Below are positions 37,211-45,954 of a DNA stretch of 64,000 bases, one piece after another. The stretch spans positions 1 through 64,000 of the forward strand of contig NZ_JASJEB010000017.1 in the NCBI RefSeq assembly GCF_030064895.1, in the 5' to 3' direction. The translations under genes and the position numbers were made by a program. Every line of letters starts with the position of its first letter. Positions within the stretch are counted from its first letter, which is position 1. This DNA is from Crocosphaera sp. (GTDB taxonomy: Bacteria > Cyanobacteriota > Cyanobacteriia > Cyanobacteriales > Microcystaceae). The notes under the pieces are model-generated. The model was not told the DNA's origin. It searched no databases and worked only from the letters and a program-made list of their open reading frames with translations.

Positions 37211-37894
37211 ATGGTGACTACTGTAACTTCTTCTCAATTAAAGATTCCTCCTTTAGAAAATGGTGACAAGCTCACTCGCAAGGAATTTGAGCATCGTTAT
37301 CATGCTATGCCTAATCTGAAAAAAGCAGAATTAATTGAAGGAATTGTTTATATGGCATCGCCTTTGCGAGTAAAAGGACATGGAGAACCTCATTCTGATA
37401 TTATGACTTGGCTAGGAGTTTATAAAGCTTCAACCCCAGGGTTAATGTCTGCCGATAACGCTACTGTGCGTCTTGATGCTGATAATGAACCTCAACCGGA
37501 TGCACTGCTCAGAATTAAAATAGGTGGACAATCAACTATTAGTGAAGATGATTATGTAGAAGGTGCGCCGGAATTGATCGTCGAAATTGCTGCTTCTACT
37601 GCTTCTTATGACTTACATCAAAAACTTAATGTTTATCGTCGTAATCAAGTTCAAGAATATTTAGTCTGGCGAGTTTATGACAATGAATTTGATTGGTTCA
37701 AGTTAGAAGAAAGCAAATATATTCAACTTGAACCTAATAAGGATGGGGTAGTTTGCTCTCAAGTTTTTCCTGGATTATGGTTAGATAAAATGGCTTTATT
37801 GGCAGGAGATTTAGCTCAAGTTTTAGCCATTTTACAGTTAGGTTTAGGGACACCAGAATATCAATCTTTTGTAAAAAAATTGTCAGAACATTAA
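37211..37894 (+). CDS. Uma2 family endonuclease-like protein
   Basis: The 227-residue protein belongs to the Uma2 (DUF820) family, which is greatly expanded in cyanobacteria and has a PD-(D/E)xK nuclease-like fold. Visible are GIVYMASPLRVKGH, the QPDALLRI strand with its acidic residue, and PELIVEIAASTASYDLHQKL with the E and K positions expected of the fold. Targets and biological role are unknown. It is monocistronic behind a long leader that contains a hairpin. ATG at 37211. Confidence 0.85.
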   Translation: MVTTVTSSQLKIPPLENGDKLTRKEFEHRYHAMPNLKKAELIEGIVYMASPLRVKGHGEPHSDIMTWLGVYKASTPGLMSADNATVRLDADNEPQPDALLRIKIGGQSTISEDDYVEGAPELIVEIAASTASYDLHQKLNVYRRNQVQEYLVWRVYDNEFDWFKLEESKYIQLEPNKDGVVCSQVFPGLWLDKMALLAGDLAQVLAILQLGLGTPEYQSFVKKLSEH

Positions 37895-38083
37895 TCTCTA
37901 GCCAAGTAGAAATTACTAATTAAATTGATATTGATTGTGATCCGTTGGTCGGGTTATTTGCTGATTCTTCCGATTTATCTGTTAAATCTTCCGAAATTGG
38001 TTTCACTAAAAGTTAGCTGTAAACGTTTGGGGAATATTGAATAATCTTTTTATATATTTATCAAAATACGATAATTTTCTTCT

Positions 38084-38104
38084 TTTTGCCTTTTTACTTT
38101 TGCC
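38084..38104. repeat. Short heptamer run TTTTGCC/TTTTTAC
   Basis: Three units of 7 bp (TTTTGCC, TTTTTAC, TTTTGCC) lie in the gap after the Uma2 gene. They are of the same 7-bp period as the arrays near 3.9, 10.6, 11.9 and 46.7 kb. Confidence 0.55.
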
Positions 38105-38188
38105 TTTGCGAAGCGCGTGAACTCGTAAAAAAACAATGGACAATCAATACTTGGCAATGGAGTGTGATGGCGATATGTTACAGCTTTT

Positions 38189-40318
38189 TTAGTCTTGCGA
38201 GGAACCATTAATTCTTCGTTGAATCTCTCCCAAATCGAACTGACTATAATCTACTACCTGACTATACAAACACAAAGCGAAGATAGGTACACAAACAAAT
38301 TCAAAATATTCTGAGTAAGGTAGGTGTCCCACAGGTGTAGTATCTCGTAATTCAAAGGTGAGGTCTTCGTATCCCTTAAACTCTTTTCCCATTCCTAATA
38401 GTCCTTTTGTCCTCCAACCGACCTGATCGCAAAACTTGTACCAGATTCTTTCATTATAGTCTGTTCTTCCTCCAAGTTCACCATAATAGATTTTTTTCTG
38501 GACGCTGAAGCCAAATGTTCCTTTGCTGTAGTGTAGCCAAAGTCCATCAATGGTGTATAAGTCATCACAAGGGAATTTACGGCAATTTTCAAGCGTTAAC
38601 CATCCTTCAGACGCTGCTCGAAGCATAATATTAGAGGTTTCTTGGTCAGCTTCCTTCCATTTCCCTGCTGCTAGGAGGTCACGGAGTTTCGTATAGTCAA
38701 CCCCTTTTTCACTTTTGAGTCCTATTTCTGTACTTGTCGTTGAGTTAGAAGGTTTTGTTAGGTCATCTATTTGTTGTTGAAGTTGATTAATTTTTAATTC
38801 TTTTTCGTTTAATTGTTGTTGATATGATTTTAGTTGAACTTGTAGCTCTGATGATGATTTATGTGCGGTTGCTAAATGTTGTTGAAGTTTGTTGATTTGA
38901 GATTGAGATTGTATGAATCGTTTTTTAGTAATTTCAAGTTCTGTTTTTAATAATTCTATTTCTTGTTGTCGAGAACTATTTTTAGCAATTTCAAGTTTTT
39001 GTTTTAGTAATTCTATTTCTTGTTGTCGAGAACTATTTTCGGTTAATTTTTCAGGTAAATTTTTGATTAACTGCTCAAAGGCTTTATTTAGTTGTTGATC
39101 GAAACGATATTTTAGATCCTCAATACTATTATAACTTGTGTAAAAATGACCAAGGTTACTTAGTTTTTCCTTAAACTTAAGTAAGGTATTAATTTCAGTA
39201 GTAATCCGACTTAGGTTAATTGGTGCATCTTTAAAATAAGTGTAAATTAGAGGTTTATTATTTTCTTTAAATGTACCAAAAGCCGTGTCAAATTCTTCTT
39301 CAGTATATTGACCAACCTTAGTTAAAAAGAGACTAACAAATAAATCACATTCAGTAATTACTTTATTATATTCATCTTGGAGTCTCGTTTGAGACATTGC
39401 ATCAAGAAAATCCTCCCATATTACTAATTCTAAGAATATTCCTTGTTTGATGTATTGCTTATTTTTACGGTTGACAAAAATCTCGAATTGTTCTCTATCT
39501 TCTTTTAATTCAGAGGAAGAAGCTAGAAACAATTTAATTATTTTAATCCCGATTTTATTATCTGCTTTCTGGTCTGATTTTTCTGTTTCTAACTTTCGTT
39601 GTAGTTGTTCAAGCTCCTTTTGATAATACTGTTCCGCTTGTTCCTTTTCTAACTGAGTTTCTGTCAGCTTTTGATTATAAGTATTTGTTTTTCCTTTTGA
39701 TAATTTCTCTAATAATTGCTCTGCTAATTGATCCAATTGCTCATTTCTTTTCTTTAATTTAGCTTCTTCTTCTACAATTGAATTTAATTTTATTTGCTGA
39801 CAACTTCTAACCCAACCTCTCAGATCACTTCGTTTTTCAAACTCATTTAACGTTAAAATAATAGAAGTTTTAATTTGCTCAGAGTTCTCCCAAAACCTAA
39901 CCAATTTAGAGATTACTAATGTCCTGAAAATTGTATATTGAGAAGGATTATCTCTTTCTAAATACTTGTTAATATCTCCTTTATCCATTGCTCTTTTGTC
40001 AGGATTTCTGAGAACACAAGAAAAGACAGGGATTGATTTTTCTAAAGCATATTCATACTCAAGATGGGTATAACTTTTACCTGTTTTTTTATCTATACTT
40101 CCATATCTTCCCCCTAAAATTAGGAGATAAACATCAGATTGATCAATCCAATGTTTAATAACTTCCCATTGAGATTGATCTCCTGCGGTGAATAATTCCA
40201 TACCTGCCGGAATATGTTTAGCTTCTAGGATAGCTTGTACGGCTGCTTGTCTTTCTTCAATTAAATCAAGATAGGTAGAAGAGACGAAAACTTGTAATCG
40301 TTTAGGAAAGTCAACCAT
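38189..40318 (-). CDS. Double DUF4062-like, coiled-coil, GUN4 protein
   Basis: The 709-residue protein has an N-terminal DUF4062 domain at residues 8-120 (LQVFVSSTYLDLIEERQA, then LLILGGRYGS and THLEYEYAL). A second DUF4062/TIR-like domain lies at about 262-385 (LFLASSSELKEDREQF, CDLFVSLFLTKVGQYTEEEF). Coiled coils lie at about 175-255 and 425-515. A C-terminal GUN4 domain spans about 540-690 (LRDLLAAGKWKEADQET, GRTDYNERIWYKFCDQVGW). DUF4062 is known from NTPase-linked signalling proteins, and GUN4 binds tetrapyrroles. The combination suggests a sensor or effector (inference). No partner gene adjoins. Confidence 0.78.
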   Translation of the reverse strand: MVDFPKRLQVFVSSTYLDLIEERQAAVQAILEAKHIPAGMELFTAGDQSQWEVIKHWIDQSDVYLLILGGRYGSIDKKTGKSYTHLEYEYALEKSIPVFSCVLRNPDKRAMDKGDINKYLERDNPSQYTIFRTLVISKLVRFWENSEQIKTSIILTLNEFEKRSDLRGWVRSCQQIKLNSIVEEEAKLKKRNEQLDQLAEQLLEKLSKGKTNTYNQKLTETQLEKEQAEQYYQKELEQLQRKLETEKSDQKADNKIGIKIIKLFLASSSELKEDREQFEIFVNRKNKQYIKQGIFLELVIWEDFLDAMSQTRLQDEYNKVITECDLFVSLFLTKVGQYTEEEFDTAFGTFKENNKPLIYTYFKDAPINLSRITTEINTLLKFKEKLSNLGHFYTSYNSIEDLKYRFDQQLNKAFEQLIKNLPEKLTENSSRQQEIELLKQKLEIAKNSSRQQEIELLKTELEITKKRFIQSQSQINKLQQHLATAHKSSSELQVQLKSYQQQLNEKELKINQLQQQIDDLTKPSNSTTSTEIGLKSEKGVDYTKLRDLLAAGKWKEADQETSNIMLRAASEGWLTLENCRKFPCDDLYTIDGLWLHYSKGTFGFSVQKKIYYGELGGRTDYNERIWYKFCDQVGWRTKGLLGMGKEFKGYEDLTFELRDTTPVGHLPYSEYFEFVCVPIFALCLYSQVVDYSQFDLGEIQRRINGSSQD

Positions 40319-40426
40319 TTTTGTTTTATTTACTCTCTATCCTGTCTTTTCAAAATAACCATAAATTCAATAATACTAAAAACTGTTTAATAATTGCAAG
40401 CACAATTGAATTAAACAGTGCCAACT

Positions 40427-42076
40427 TTAGCTAATTAACAGTCCACCCCAAGCAAGTAATAAAGAAAAAACGATCGCAGCGATCGCTTGTTTACCTAACA
40501 ACAATAAGGCAAATCGAGAAGATTTTTCCTGCATAATGGTTAACAAAGTAACTAAACAAGGCAGTAATACTCCTGCTAAATAAACCCCAGTCAAAACTTG
40601 TAATGGGGTCAACATAGCCAAGGTTTCTGGTTCGGCAAATAGCAGTAAACCGTCTTTACGAATAGAAGCTAAAACAATAGGTAATGACGCTTCAGGAGGT
40701 AGATTAAACCATCCCATTAAAGGATTGATAATATTGGCTAAAGTTGCAATCACTCCTAACCAATTCAATAGAGAAGCAATAATCGTAATAATTACAAAGA
40801 TGGGGATTGCATTGAACAAAAATTGTTGAATAGTTGACTTAGCTTCGCGCCAAATAACCGACCAACGGGGAAATTCTAAAAATGCTCTTCCTTCAATTAC
40901 CAGGGAATTTTTAGTTGATTTTGCTGTAGAAGAAGAAATGATGCGAGTATATATCAAAGTCGTTGTGCTTAGATACAGTAAATAAGGAATTACCAAATAA
41001 GTTAACTTAGCAGCACTAAACACCCCTAAAGTTGCGCCAAACTGATAAGAACAAGCTGAACCAAAGGCGATCGCTGAAATACAAGTTCCTCTAGAACAAC
41101 TAGAACAACCACGAGTGTTAATTACCGCAGGAACATTACAGCCAAACCCCATAATTACTCGCACTAAATCCCTTCCCGATAACCCGAACTTACGCAGTAA
41201 AGGATCGAGAGTAATCGTAATCCGTTCTACCAAACCACTAGCTTTATATACACCCAAAAATAAAGCATAAAGAACTACCGTCGGCATTGCCCAAATAAAT
41301 AGCAACGGCCCCATCGTTACCAGTCCATACTGCCCTATGAGTATTTCTCTTAACCCGATGGGGAGTTGTGATAAAGGTTCAATCAAAGAAGCGATCACAG
41401 CTTGCATTATCGGGTCTACTATAGTTGCAAAGGAGTTAGCCCCCCAAACAGCAATTATGGCAGGAATCAGTAATAAGGCGATCGCTACTAACCAGCCCAG
41501 GTTAGGATGTTCTAGCAGCGTCCGTTGCGGTTGAATATGCCAGCCGGCTCTTTGAGGAATCCATTCTATAGGAAAAGGATGAGGTTCTCCTAGAGCATCT
41601 ACAATCAAGTTTTGCTGTTCTGGTGTCAGGTAGCGAGCATCTACAGTTACAATGCTCAGGTTAGAATTTTGGCTCCACTCTCGAACCACTTCTTGATTGT
41701 GAGTAGTGGAGGATAGCTTATCCCAAAAAGTAATCACCACAATACCCCGTTTATCTGCTACTAAGGGTAATAAGTCTGCTAAATCTTGATCTACGTCGGT
41801 TGCCTTGACTACTAATAACACAGTGTCATTCTCTTGCAACTGTCTTAAAGCTTGCCTAGTGGTTACAGTGTCGGAACGATAAAGAATTCCAGGGGTATCA
41901 ATAAAAGTATACGCTTCAGATTGATAAGTTTCGCAAGCTATTGTAGAGCCACGAAAATTGTCACTATATGCAGATTTGCCCGTCAGAGAAGCAATTAGTT
42001 GGGATTTGCCAGTATTTTCTTTGCCAATGACAACAACACAATCGCGCTCTATTTTTGAGGCTGTAAAAATATTCAT
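40427..42076 (-). CDS. FeoB-like GTPase membrane transporter
   Basis: In the 549-residue protein, an N-terminal G domain has G1 GKENTGKS (18-25), G3 DTPG (60-63) and an ITFWDK-like G4. It is followed by two nucleoside-recognition (Gate) membrane blocks (about 195-540). The FeoB signature GFGCNVPAVINTR is present, then an unusual cysteine cluster CSSCSRGTC and ACSY. It is shorter than classic FeoB (around 770) and lacks FeoB's long helical spacer. The ion could be Fe2+ or another divalent metal; proximity to zinc-type genes is suggestive only. It is divergent from the toxin-antitoxin pair. Confidence 0.8.
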   Translation of the reverse strand: MNIFTASKIERDCVVVIGKENTGKSQLIASLTGKSAYSDNFRGSTIACETYQSEAYTFIDTPGILYRSDTVTTRQALRQLQENDTVLLVVKATDVDQDLADLLPLVADKRGIVVITFWDKLSSTTHNQEVVREWSQNSNLSIVTVDARYLTPEQQNLIVDALGEPHPFPIEWIPQRAGWHIQPQRTLLEHPNLGWLVAIALLLIPAIIAVWGANSFATIVDPIMQAVIASLIEPLSQLPIGLREILIGQYGLVTMGPLLFIWAMPTVVLYALFLGVYKASGLVERITITLDPLLRKFGLSGRDLVRVIMGFGCNVPAVINTRGCSSCSRGTCISAIAFGSACSYQFGATLGVFSAAKLTYLVIPYLLYLSTTTLIYTRIISSSTAKSTKNSLVIEGRAFLEFPRWSVIWREAKSTIQQFLFNAIPIFVIITIIASLLNWLGVIATLANIINPLMGWFNLPPEASLPIVLASIRKDGLLLFAEPETLAMLTPLQVLTGVYLAGVLLPCLVTLLTIMQEKSSRFALLLLGKQAIAAIVFSLLLAWGGLLIS

Positions 42077-42214
42077 TTTCTTTTCAACTCAACTTGCTAG
42101 TTATCAATTCGATAGATAGGGTTCGATCTGGTGAATGAACTTCAGACTCTGCTCAATTTGGCTGAAAACACGGATAATGAAAAAGATATAGTTTATGTTC
42201 TAAGTGAAATAGCA

Positions 42215-42433
42215 ATGACTGAGTTACTTGACCGTGCGATCGCTAGGTTACAGACCTTAACTGAAAGTGAACAGAACGCAATTGCCTCGATTATCTTAGA
42301 GGAAATTGAGGATGAAAGGCGTTGGGATGATTCATTCTCCAGTTCTCCAGACGTTCTCGCCAAGCTTGCTGCTTCAGCAATGGCTGAGTACCACGATGGT
42401 GAAACCCAAGAACTCGACCCAGATAACCTGTGA
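42215..42433 (+). CDS. Antitoxin of a RelE/ParE-type pair
   Basis: A small acidic protein (MTELLDRAIARLQTL, then SEQNAIASIILEEIEDERRWDDSF) like cyanobacterial antitoxins paired with RelE/ParE toxins. I take ATG 42215 because homologues begin at this Met. The frame is open back to a GTG at 42131, which would add 28 residues of unrelated-looking sequence. Its stop overlaps the toxin's GTG start by three bases, the usual coupling. Expected role: bind and silence the toxin and repress the operon. Confidence 0.75.
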   Translation: MTELLDRAIARLQTLTESEQNAIASIILEEIEDERRWDDSFSSSPDVLAKLAASAMAEYHDGETQELDPDNL

Positions 42434-42699
42434 AATCACGCACTACCGCTCAATTCCGCAAAATGTTTGCTGATTTACCTCAGCAGGTTCAACAACAGGC
42501 CCGTGCAGCTTATCGCCAGTTTCAGCAAGACTCAAGCTATCCAAGCTTGCGTTTTAAGAAAGTGCATCCAGAACTTCCAATTTTCTCTGCTCGCATCAAC
42601 AAAAACTACCGAGCAGTTGGTCAAGTAGAAGGAGACACAGTGATTTGGTTTTGGATCGGCTCGCACGCAGATTATGACCGATTGCTAGGACAGATATAG
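42430..42699 (+). CDS. RelE/ParE-type toxin
   Basis: The 89-residue protein has the compact RelE/ParE fold signature: an N-terminal helix pair (FRKMFADLPQQVQQQARAAY), then SLRFKKVHPELPIFSARINKNYRAVG and the terminal WFWIGSHADYDRLL. Such toxins cleave mRNA on the ribosome or poison gyrase. R and K residues in the RFKK and RINKNYR segments could be catalytic, but family assignment does not decide which activity. It starts at GTG 42430, translationally coupled to the antitoxin. Confidence 0.82.
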   Translation: MKSRTTAQFRKMFADLPQQVQQQARAAYRQFQQDSSYPSLRFKKVHPELPIFSARINKNYRAVGQVEGDTVIWFWIGSHADYDRLLGQI

Positions 42700-42722
42700 C
42701 AACACAGGATACATCTTATACT

Positions 42723-43844
42723 TTAACAAATACAATCGTTATCGCAGCAAGAAAGGTCCTCTAAAAACAAGCCTTCCCGGCGATATACTTCTAAGGGAGT
42801 CGTGTCGATTTCCAGACGTTGAGCGATCGCATTAACTACCACGGCAAATCGTTGTCGGAATTTGTAAATAAAGCAAAAAATTAACTCGCCGTGACGTACC
42901 GAAGGCCCTACAACAAATAATCCTGGGGTTACGGTAGACTCATCTTCTTGAGTCAGTGCTGCATGGCCGTTTGACCAATCAAACATAGGAGCAATCTGTT
43001 TTAAACTGGTATCAAAACCGGTACAGAGAATCGGTGCTGTAGAACTAAACCACTTTTCAGACTCACTCTCTACCATATATCCATTTTCCACAGCCTTGAC
43101 TGCTTTGATGTCCTGTTCCCCAATTAGCTCCACTCGACCCATAGAATAAGCTATTTCTAGACGCATTAGGCTATAGGGAGATAAGGAAATACTGGGGTCG
43201 GGGTCTAAGTTTAACCAGCTACTGTTGCGGTCTAATAACTTTACTTTTTTCCCTAATGCTGCCAAGTTTGATGCCGCATCTACACCGCTTTCATAGCCCC
43301 CAATAACCACAAATTCATCTCCTTCAAGCTCGGACCAAGAACGTACTTGAGAATTATGAATACATAAATCCGCACCTGGAAAGGGGGTTAAACGAGGATA
43401 TTGAAATTCTCCTGCTGCCCAAATTACAAACTGCGATCTCAACTCTCCTCTATTGGTTTGAATAACAAACCCCTTGCATTGAGGTAAAGCTTCAATTTTT
43501 TCTACATTCGTCTCGGTTTTTACAGGAAGTTCAAGATATTCGGCGATAGTCTCCAAATATAAGGCATAATCTTTCCCCGAAAGATGTTCCTGTCTAAATG
43601 TGAGGGCGGGAGAAGTTTTTAATACTACTGAATTGAGATCCAGCAGTCCAAAACCATGACTGGGAAACGATGGCGTAATGAATCGCATTTCTTCTGGCCA
43701 ACGACTAAAAGAAGCTCCCACTTGATGCCGTTCTAAAATAACAAAGTTTTCAATTCCTAAATCTTTTAAGACTACTGCACAACCAATTCCAGCAGCCCCG
43801 GCCCCGACAATTACAACATCAAATTGGGGATTCTTGGTATTCAT
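42723..43844 (-). CDS. FAD/NAD(P)-binding oxidoreductase with Cys-rich tail
   Basis: The 373-residue protein is a flavin monooxygenase/thioredoxin-reductase-like two-dinucleotide-fold protein. FAD site: VVIVGAGAAGIGCAVVL (about 10-26). NAD(P) site: FVVIGGYESGVDAASNLAALG (about 172-192). The C-terminus ends in CCDNDCIC, a likely metal- or redox-active tail. It is divergent from the CobW gene across a shared Fur/Zur-like palindrome, so a part in metal (probably zinc) limitation is likely (inference). Substrate unknown. ATG at 43844. Confidence 0.78.
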   Translation of the reverse strand: MNTKNPQFDVVIVGAGAAGIGCAVVLKDLGIENFVILERHQVGASFSRWPEEMRFITPSFPSHGFGLLDLNSVVLKTSPALTFRQEHLSGKDYALYLETIAEYLELPVKTETNVEKIEALPQCKGFVIQTNRGELRSQFVIWAAGEFQYPRLTPFPGADLCIHNSQVRSWSELEGDEFVVIGGYESGVDAASNLAALGKKVKLLDRNSSWLNLDPDPSISLSPYSLMRLEIAYSMGRVELIGEQDIKAVKAVENGYMVESESEKWFSSTAPILCTGFDTSLKQIAPMFDWSNGHAALTQEDESTVTPGLFVVGPSVRHGELIFCFIYKFRQRFAVVVNAIAQRLEIDTTPLEVYRREGLFLEDLSCCDNDCIC

Positions 43845-43877
43845 TCGCAGACAACCTCTAGATACTTCCTATACAAG

Positions 43878-43896
43878 AATGATAATGATTATCATT
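43878..43896. promoter_or_regulatory. Fur/Zur-like operator between the flavoprotein and CobW genes
   Basis: AATGATAATGATTATCATT is a 19-bp palindrome with all nine arm pairs matching around the central base. It is a near-consensus Fur-superfamily operator, in the TGATAAT-x-ATTATCA form known for cyanobacterial Zur. It lies 34 bp from one start and about 105 bp from the other, so it could control both genes. Confidence 0.72.
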
Positions 43897-44000
43897 TTAA
43901 CGGTTAATGAGTTAATATACAAAGACAAGGTATATCAACCGATAGAGTGAATATACCTTTTGGTTGTTATCTTGTCCATAAATTAACTACAGAAAAAATT

Positions 44001-45128
44001 ATGCAAATAGTGGATAAACAGTCAGCAAACAATGACACAATGGATGCAGGAAAACAGGGCTTACCTGTAACAGTTATTACTGGGTTTTTGGGAAGTGGAA
44101 AAACAACACTACTCAACCATATTTTAACCAATCAAGAAGGAATAAAAACAGCAGTTTTAGTTAATGAATTTGGAGAGATTGGCATTGATAATGAGTTAAT
44201 TATTAGCACTGAGGATAATGTAGTTGAACTCAATAATGGCTGTGTTTGTTGCACAATTAATGAAGATTTGGTGCAAGCAGTTCATAAAATTTTAGATCGT
44301 CCTGAAAAAGTAGATTATCTAATTGTTGAAACCACAGGATTAGCCGATCCCCTTCCAGTTGCCTTAACGTTTTTAGGAACAGAATTAAGAGAGATGACTC
44401 GTCTAGATTCTATTGTTACTATGGTAGATTGTTGTAATTTTAGTCTAGATTTATTCGAGTCTGAAGCGGCAAAAAGTCAGATTGCTTATGGAGATATTAT
44501 TGTTTTAAATAAGACTGATTTAGTAGATGAAAATGAGGTTGATTCTTTAGAAAATAGAATTAGAGATATTAGAGAATCCGCTAGAATTTTGCGTACTAAG
44601 AAATCTCAAGTTTCCTTGCCTTTAATTCTGAGTGTGGGATTATTTGAATCTGATAAATATTTTGAACATCAAGAGGTTGAACATCATCACGATCATGATC
44701 ACCATGCTCACCACGATCACGACCACGATCACGACCACGATCATGATCACCATGCTCACCACAATCACGACCATGATCACCATAACCATGATCACCATTC
44801 CCATCATTTAGAAAATGATGGTTTTACCTCCATTTCTTTTGAAAGCGATAAACCTTTTTCTATTAGGAAATTTCAATATTTTCTAGATAACCAACTGCCA
44901 AAAAATGTTTTTCGAGCTAAAGGTATTTTGTGGTTTGATGAAAGTGAAGATCGCCACATTTTTCATCTTAGTGGTAAACGGTTTAGTTTAGAAGATGATC
45001 AATGGAAAGGTACACCAAAAAATCAATTAGTTTTCATTGGACAAAATTTAGATAAGGATAAATTGTATCAACAGATCGAGCATTGTTTGTCTGTTCCTAC
45101 TACAACCAAAGACAAAGAATTGAATTAA
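44001..45128 (+). CDS. CobW/COG0523 GTPase, putative zinc metallochaperone
   Basis: The 375-residue product shows Walker A GFLGSGKTTLL, the metal-binding CxCC in GCVCCTI, the ETTGLADP switch and the NKTDL specificity motif. A His/Asp-rich loop (runs of HDHDHH, nearly 50 residues at about 230-280) separates it from the CobW C-terminal domain. These features define COG0523 metallochaperones such as ZNG1/YeiR, which deliver zinc to client enzymes. The frame is open from a GTG at 43947, but ATG 44001 is favoured. The operator at 43878 supports induction on zinc shortage (inference). Confidence 0.88.
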   Translation: MQIVDKQSANNDTMDAGKQGLPVTVITGFLGSGKTTLLNHILTNQEGIKTAVLVNEFGEIGIDNELIISTEDNVVELNNGCVCCTINEDLVQAVHKILDRPEKVDYLIVETTGLADPLPVALTFLGTELREMTRLDSIVTMVDCCNFSLDLFESEAAKSQIAYGDIIVLNKTDLVDENEVDSLENRIRDIRESARILRTKKSQVSLPLILSVGLFESDKYFEHQEVEHHHDHDHHAHHDHDHDHDHDHDHHAHHNHDHDHHNHDHHSHHLENDGFTSISFESDKPFSIRKFQYFLDNQLPKNVFRAKGILWFDESEDRHIFHLSGKRFSLEDDQWKGTPKNQLVFIGQNLDKDKLYQQIEHCLSVPTTTKDKELN

Positions 45129-45134
45129 TTTTAT

Positions 45135-45857
45135 TCAATTAGCAAAACCCTTTTTCTCCCCATAGTAAACTGTCTTAAACTCCAAGCGATCGCTATTGGG
45201 ACTATAAAGGGTATAAGTAGCGTTTCCGGGTTCTCTACCCACATTCCCCACCCCTACAACCCTTCTTTTGGGTGCAGTCATTGTTTGCATGGGTTGCTGG
45301 TTATCTAAAGTCATCACCGAACTGTTAACCGAGCCTCCTTGTAGTACATATTCAAATACTTGACCAGAACGACCACAAAAAAGAGAATTGGCCTCAACTC
45401 TCTGCAAACGGTCTAGCATTTGCCAGGGTGGGGTTTCGGGGGTTAGCTCATCGCTGGCACTAACAGTGCTGCCGTGAATTAACAAACAATCTAATTCAAA
45501 GAAGCCAAAATGACAGTTGCGTAACCATAGTACCGTTTCACGAGATACAGAGTCCCAAAGAAGTTTAACGGTTTCCATACCAAAGCGATCGATTAATTCT
45601 GTGGGTTCTCCTGTTGAACCCATAGCGTGTAAAGCAAAACATTGTTCCTCCCACCAACCTACACAGACTTGAGGTTGTAATTCTCCAGGTAAAGGGTTTT
45701 GAATTCGTTTAATTACTTTTTCGCTATTGGGGTTTGCTGCTATAGTGTCCCCTAAAATATACAATGTTTCTACTGGGATGCGTTGGCGTTTGATATCTGC
45801 CAATACTGCCTCGTAAGCTGCTATATTTCCTTCAATTCCGCTTAAAATTGCCCACAT
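45135..45857 (-). CDS. Degenerate calcineurin-like metallophosphoesterase
   Basis: The 240-residue protein aligns with the metallophosphoesterase fold, but metal motifs are altered. The first DxHGN is ILSGIEGN, with Asp and His replaced. GDxVGYGP is GDTIAANP. The GNHD position reads GWWEEQ, and the last GHTH reads CGRSGQ. Only the central HGST and GD remain recognisable. It may be a pseudo-enzyme or a divergent binding protein. It converges on the CobW gene (6 bp apart), and a Fur/Zur-like site lies about 20 bp before its start, so zinc-linked regulation is likely (inference). Confidence 0.72.
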   Translation of the reverse strand: MWAILSGIEGNIAAYEAVLADIKRQRIPVETLYILGDTIAANPNSEKVIKRIQNPLPGELQPQVCVGWWEEQCFALHAMGSTGEPTELIDRFGMETVKLLWDSVSRETVLWLRNCHFGFFELDCLLIHGSTVSASDELTPETPPWQMLDRLQRVEANSLFCGRSGQVFEYVLQGGSVNSSVMTLDNQQPMQTMTAPKRRVVGVGNVGREPGNATYTLYSPNSDRLEFKTVYYGEKKGFAN

Positions 45858-45876
45858 TACTCTGCTTATTTTTAAT

Positions 45877-45894
45877 AGTGATAATCATTATATC
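45877..45894. promoter_or_regulatory. Fur/Zur-like half-perfect operator before the phosphoesterase gene
   Basis: AGTGATAATCATTATATC contains TGATAATCATTAT, matching TGATAAT-x-ATTATCA except for an extra A in the right arm. It lies about 20-37 bp upstream of the ATG at 45857, suitable for repression. Confidence 0.5.
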
Positions 45895-45954
45895 AAATAC
45901 TTGCACCAGAACAAATTGATACAATTAGTATATCGCCATCGGTAAATCAAAAGT

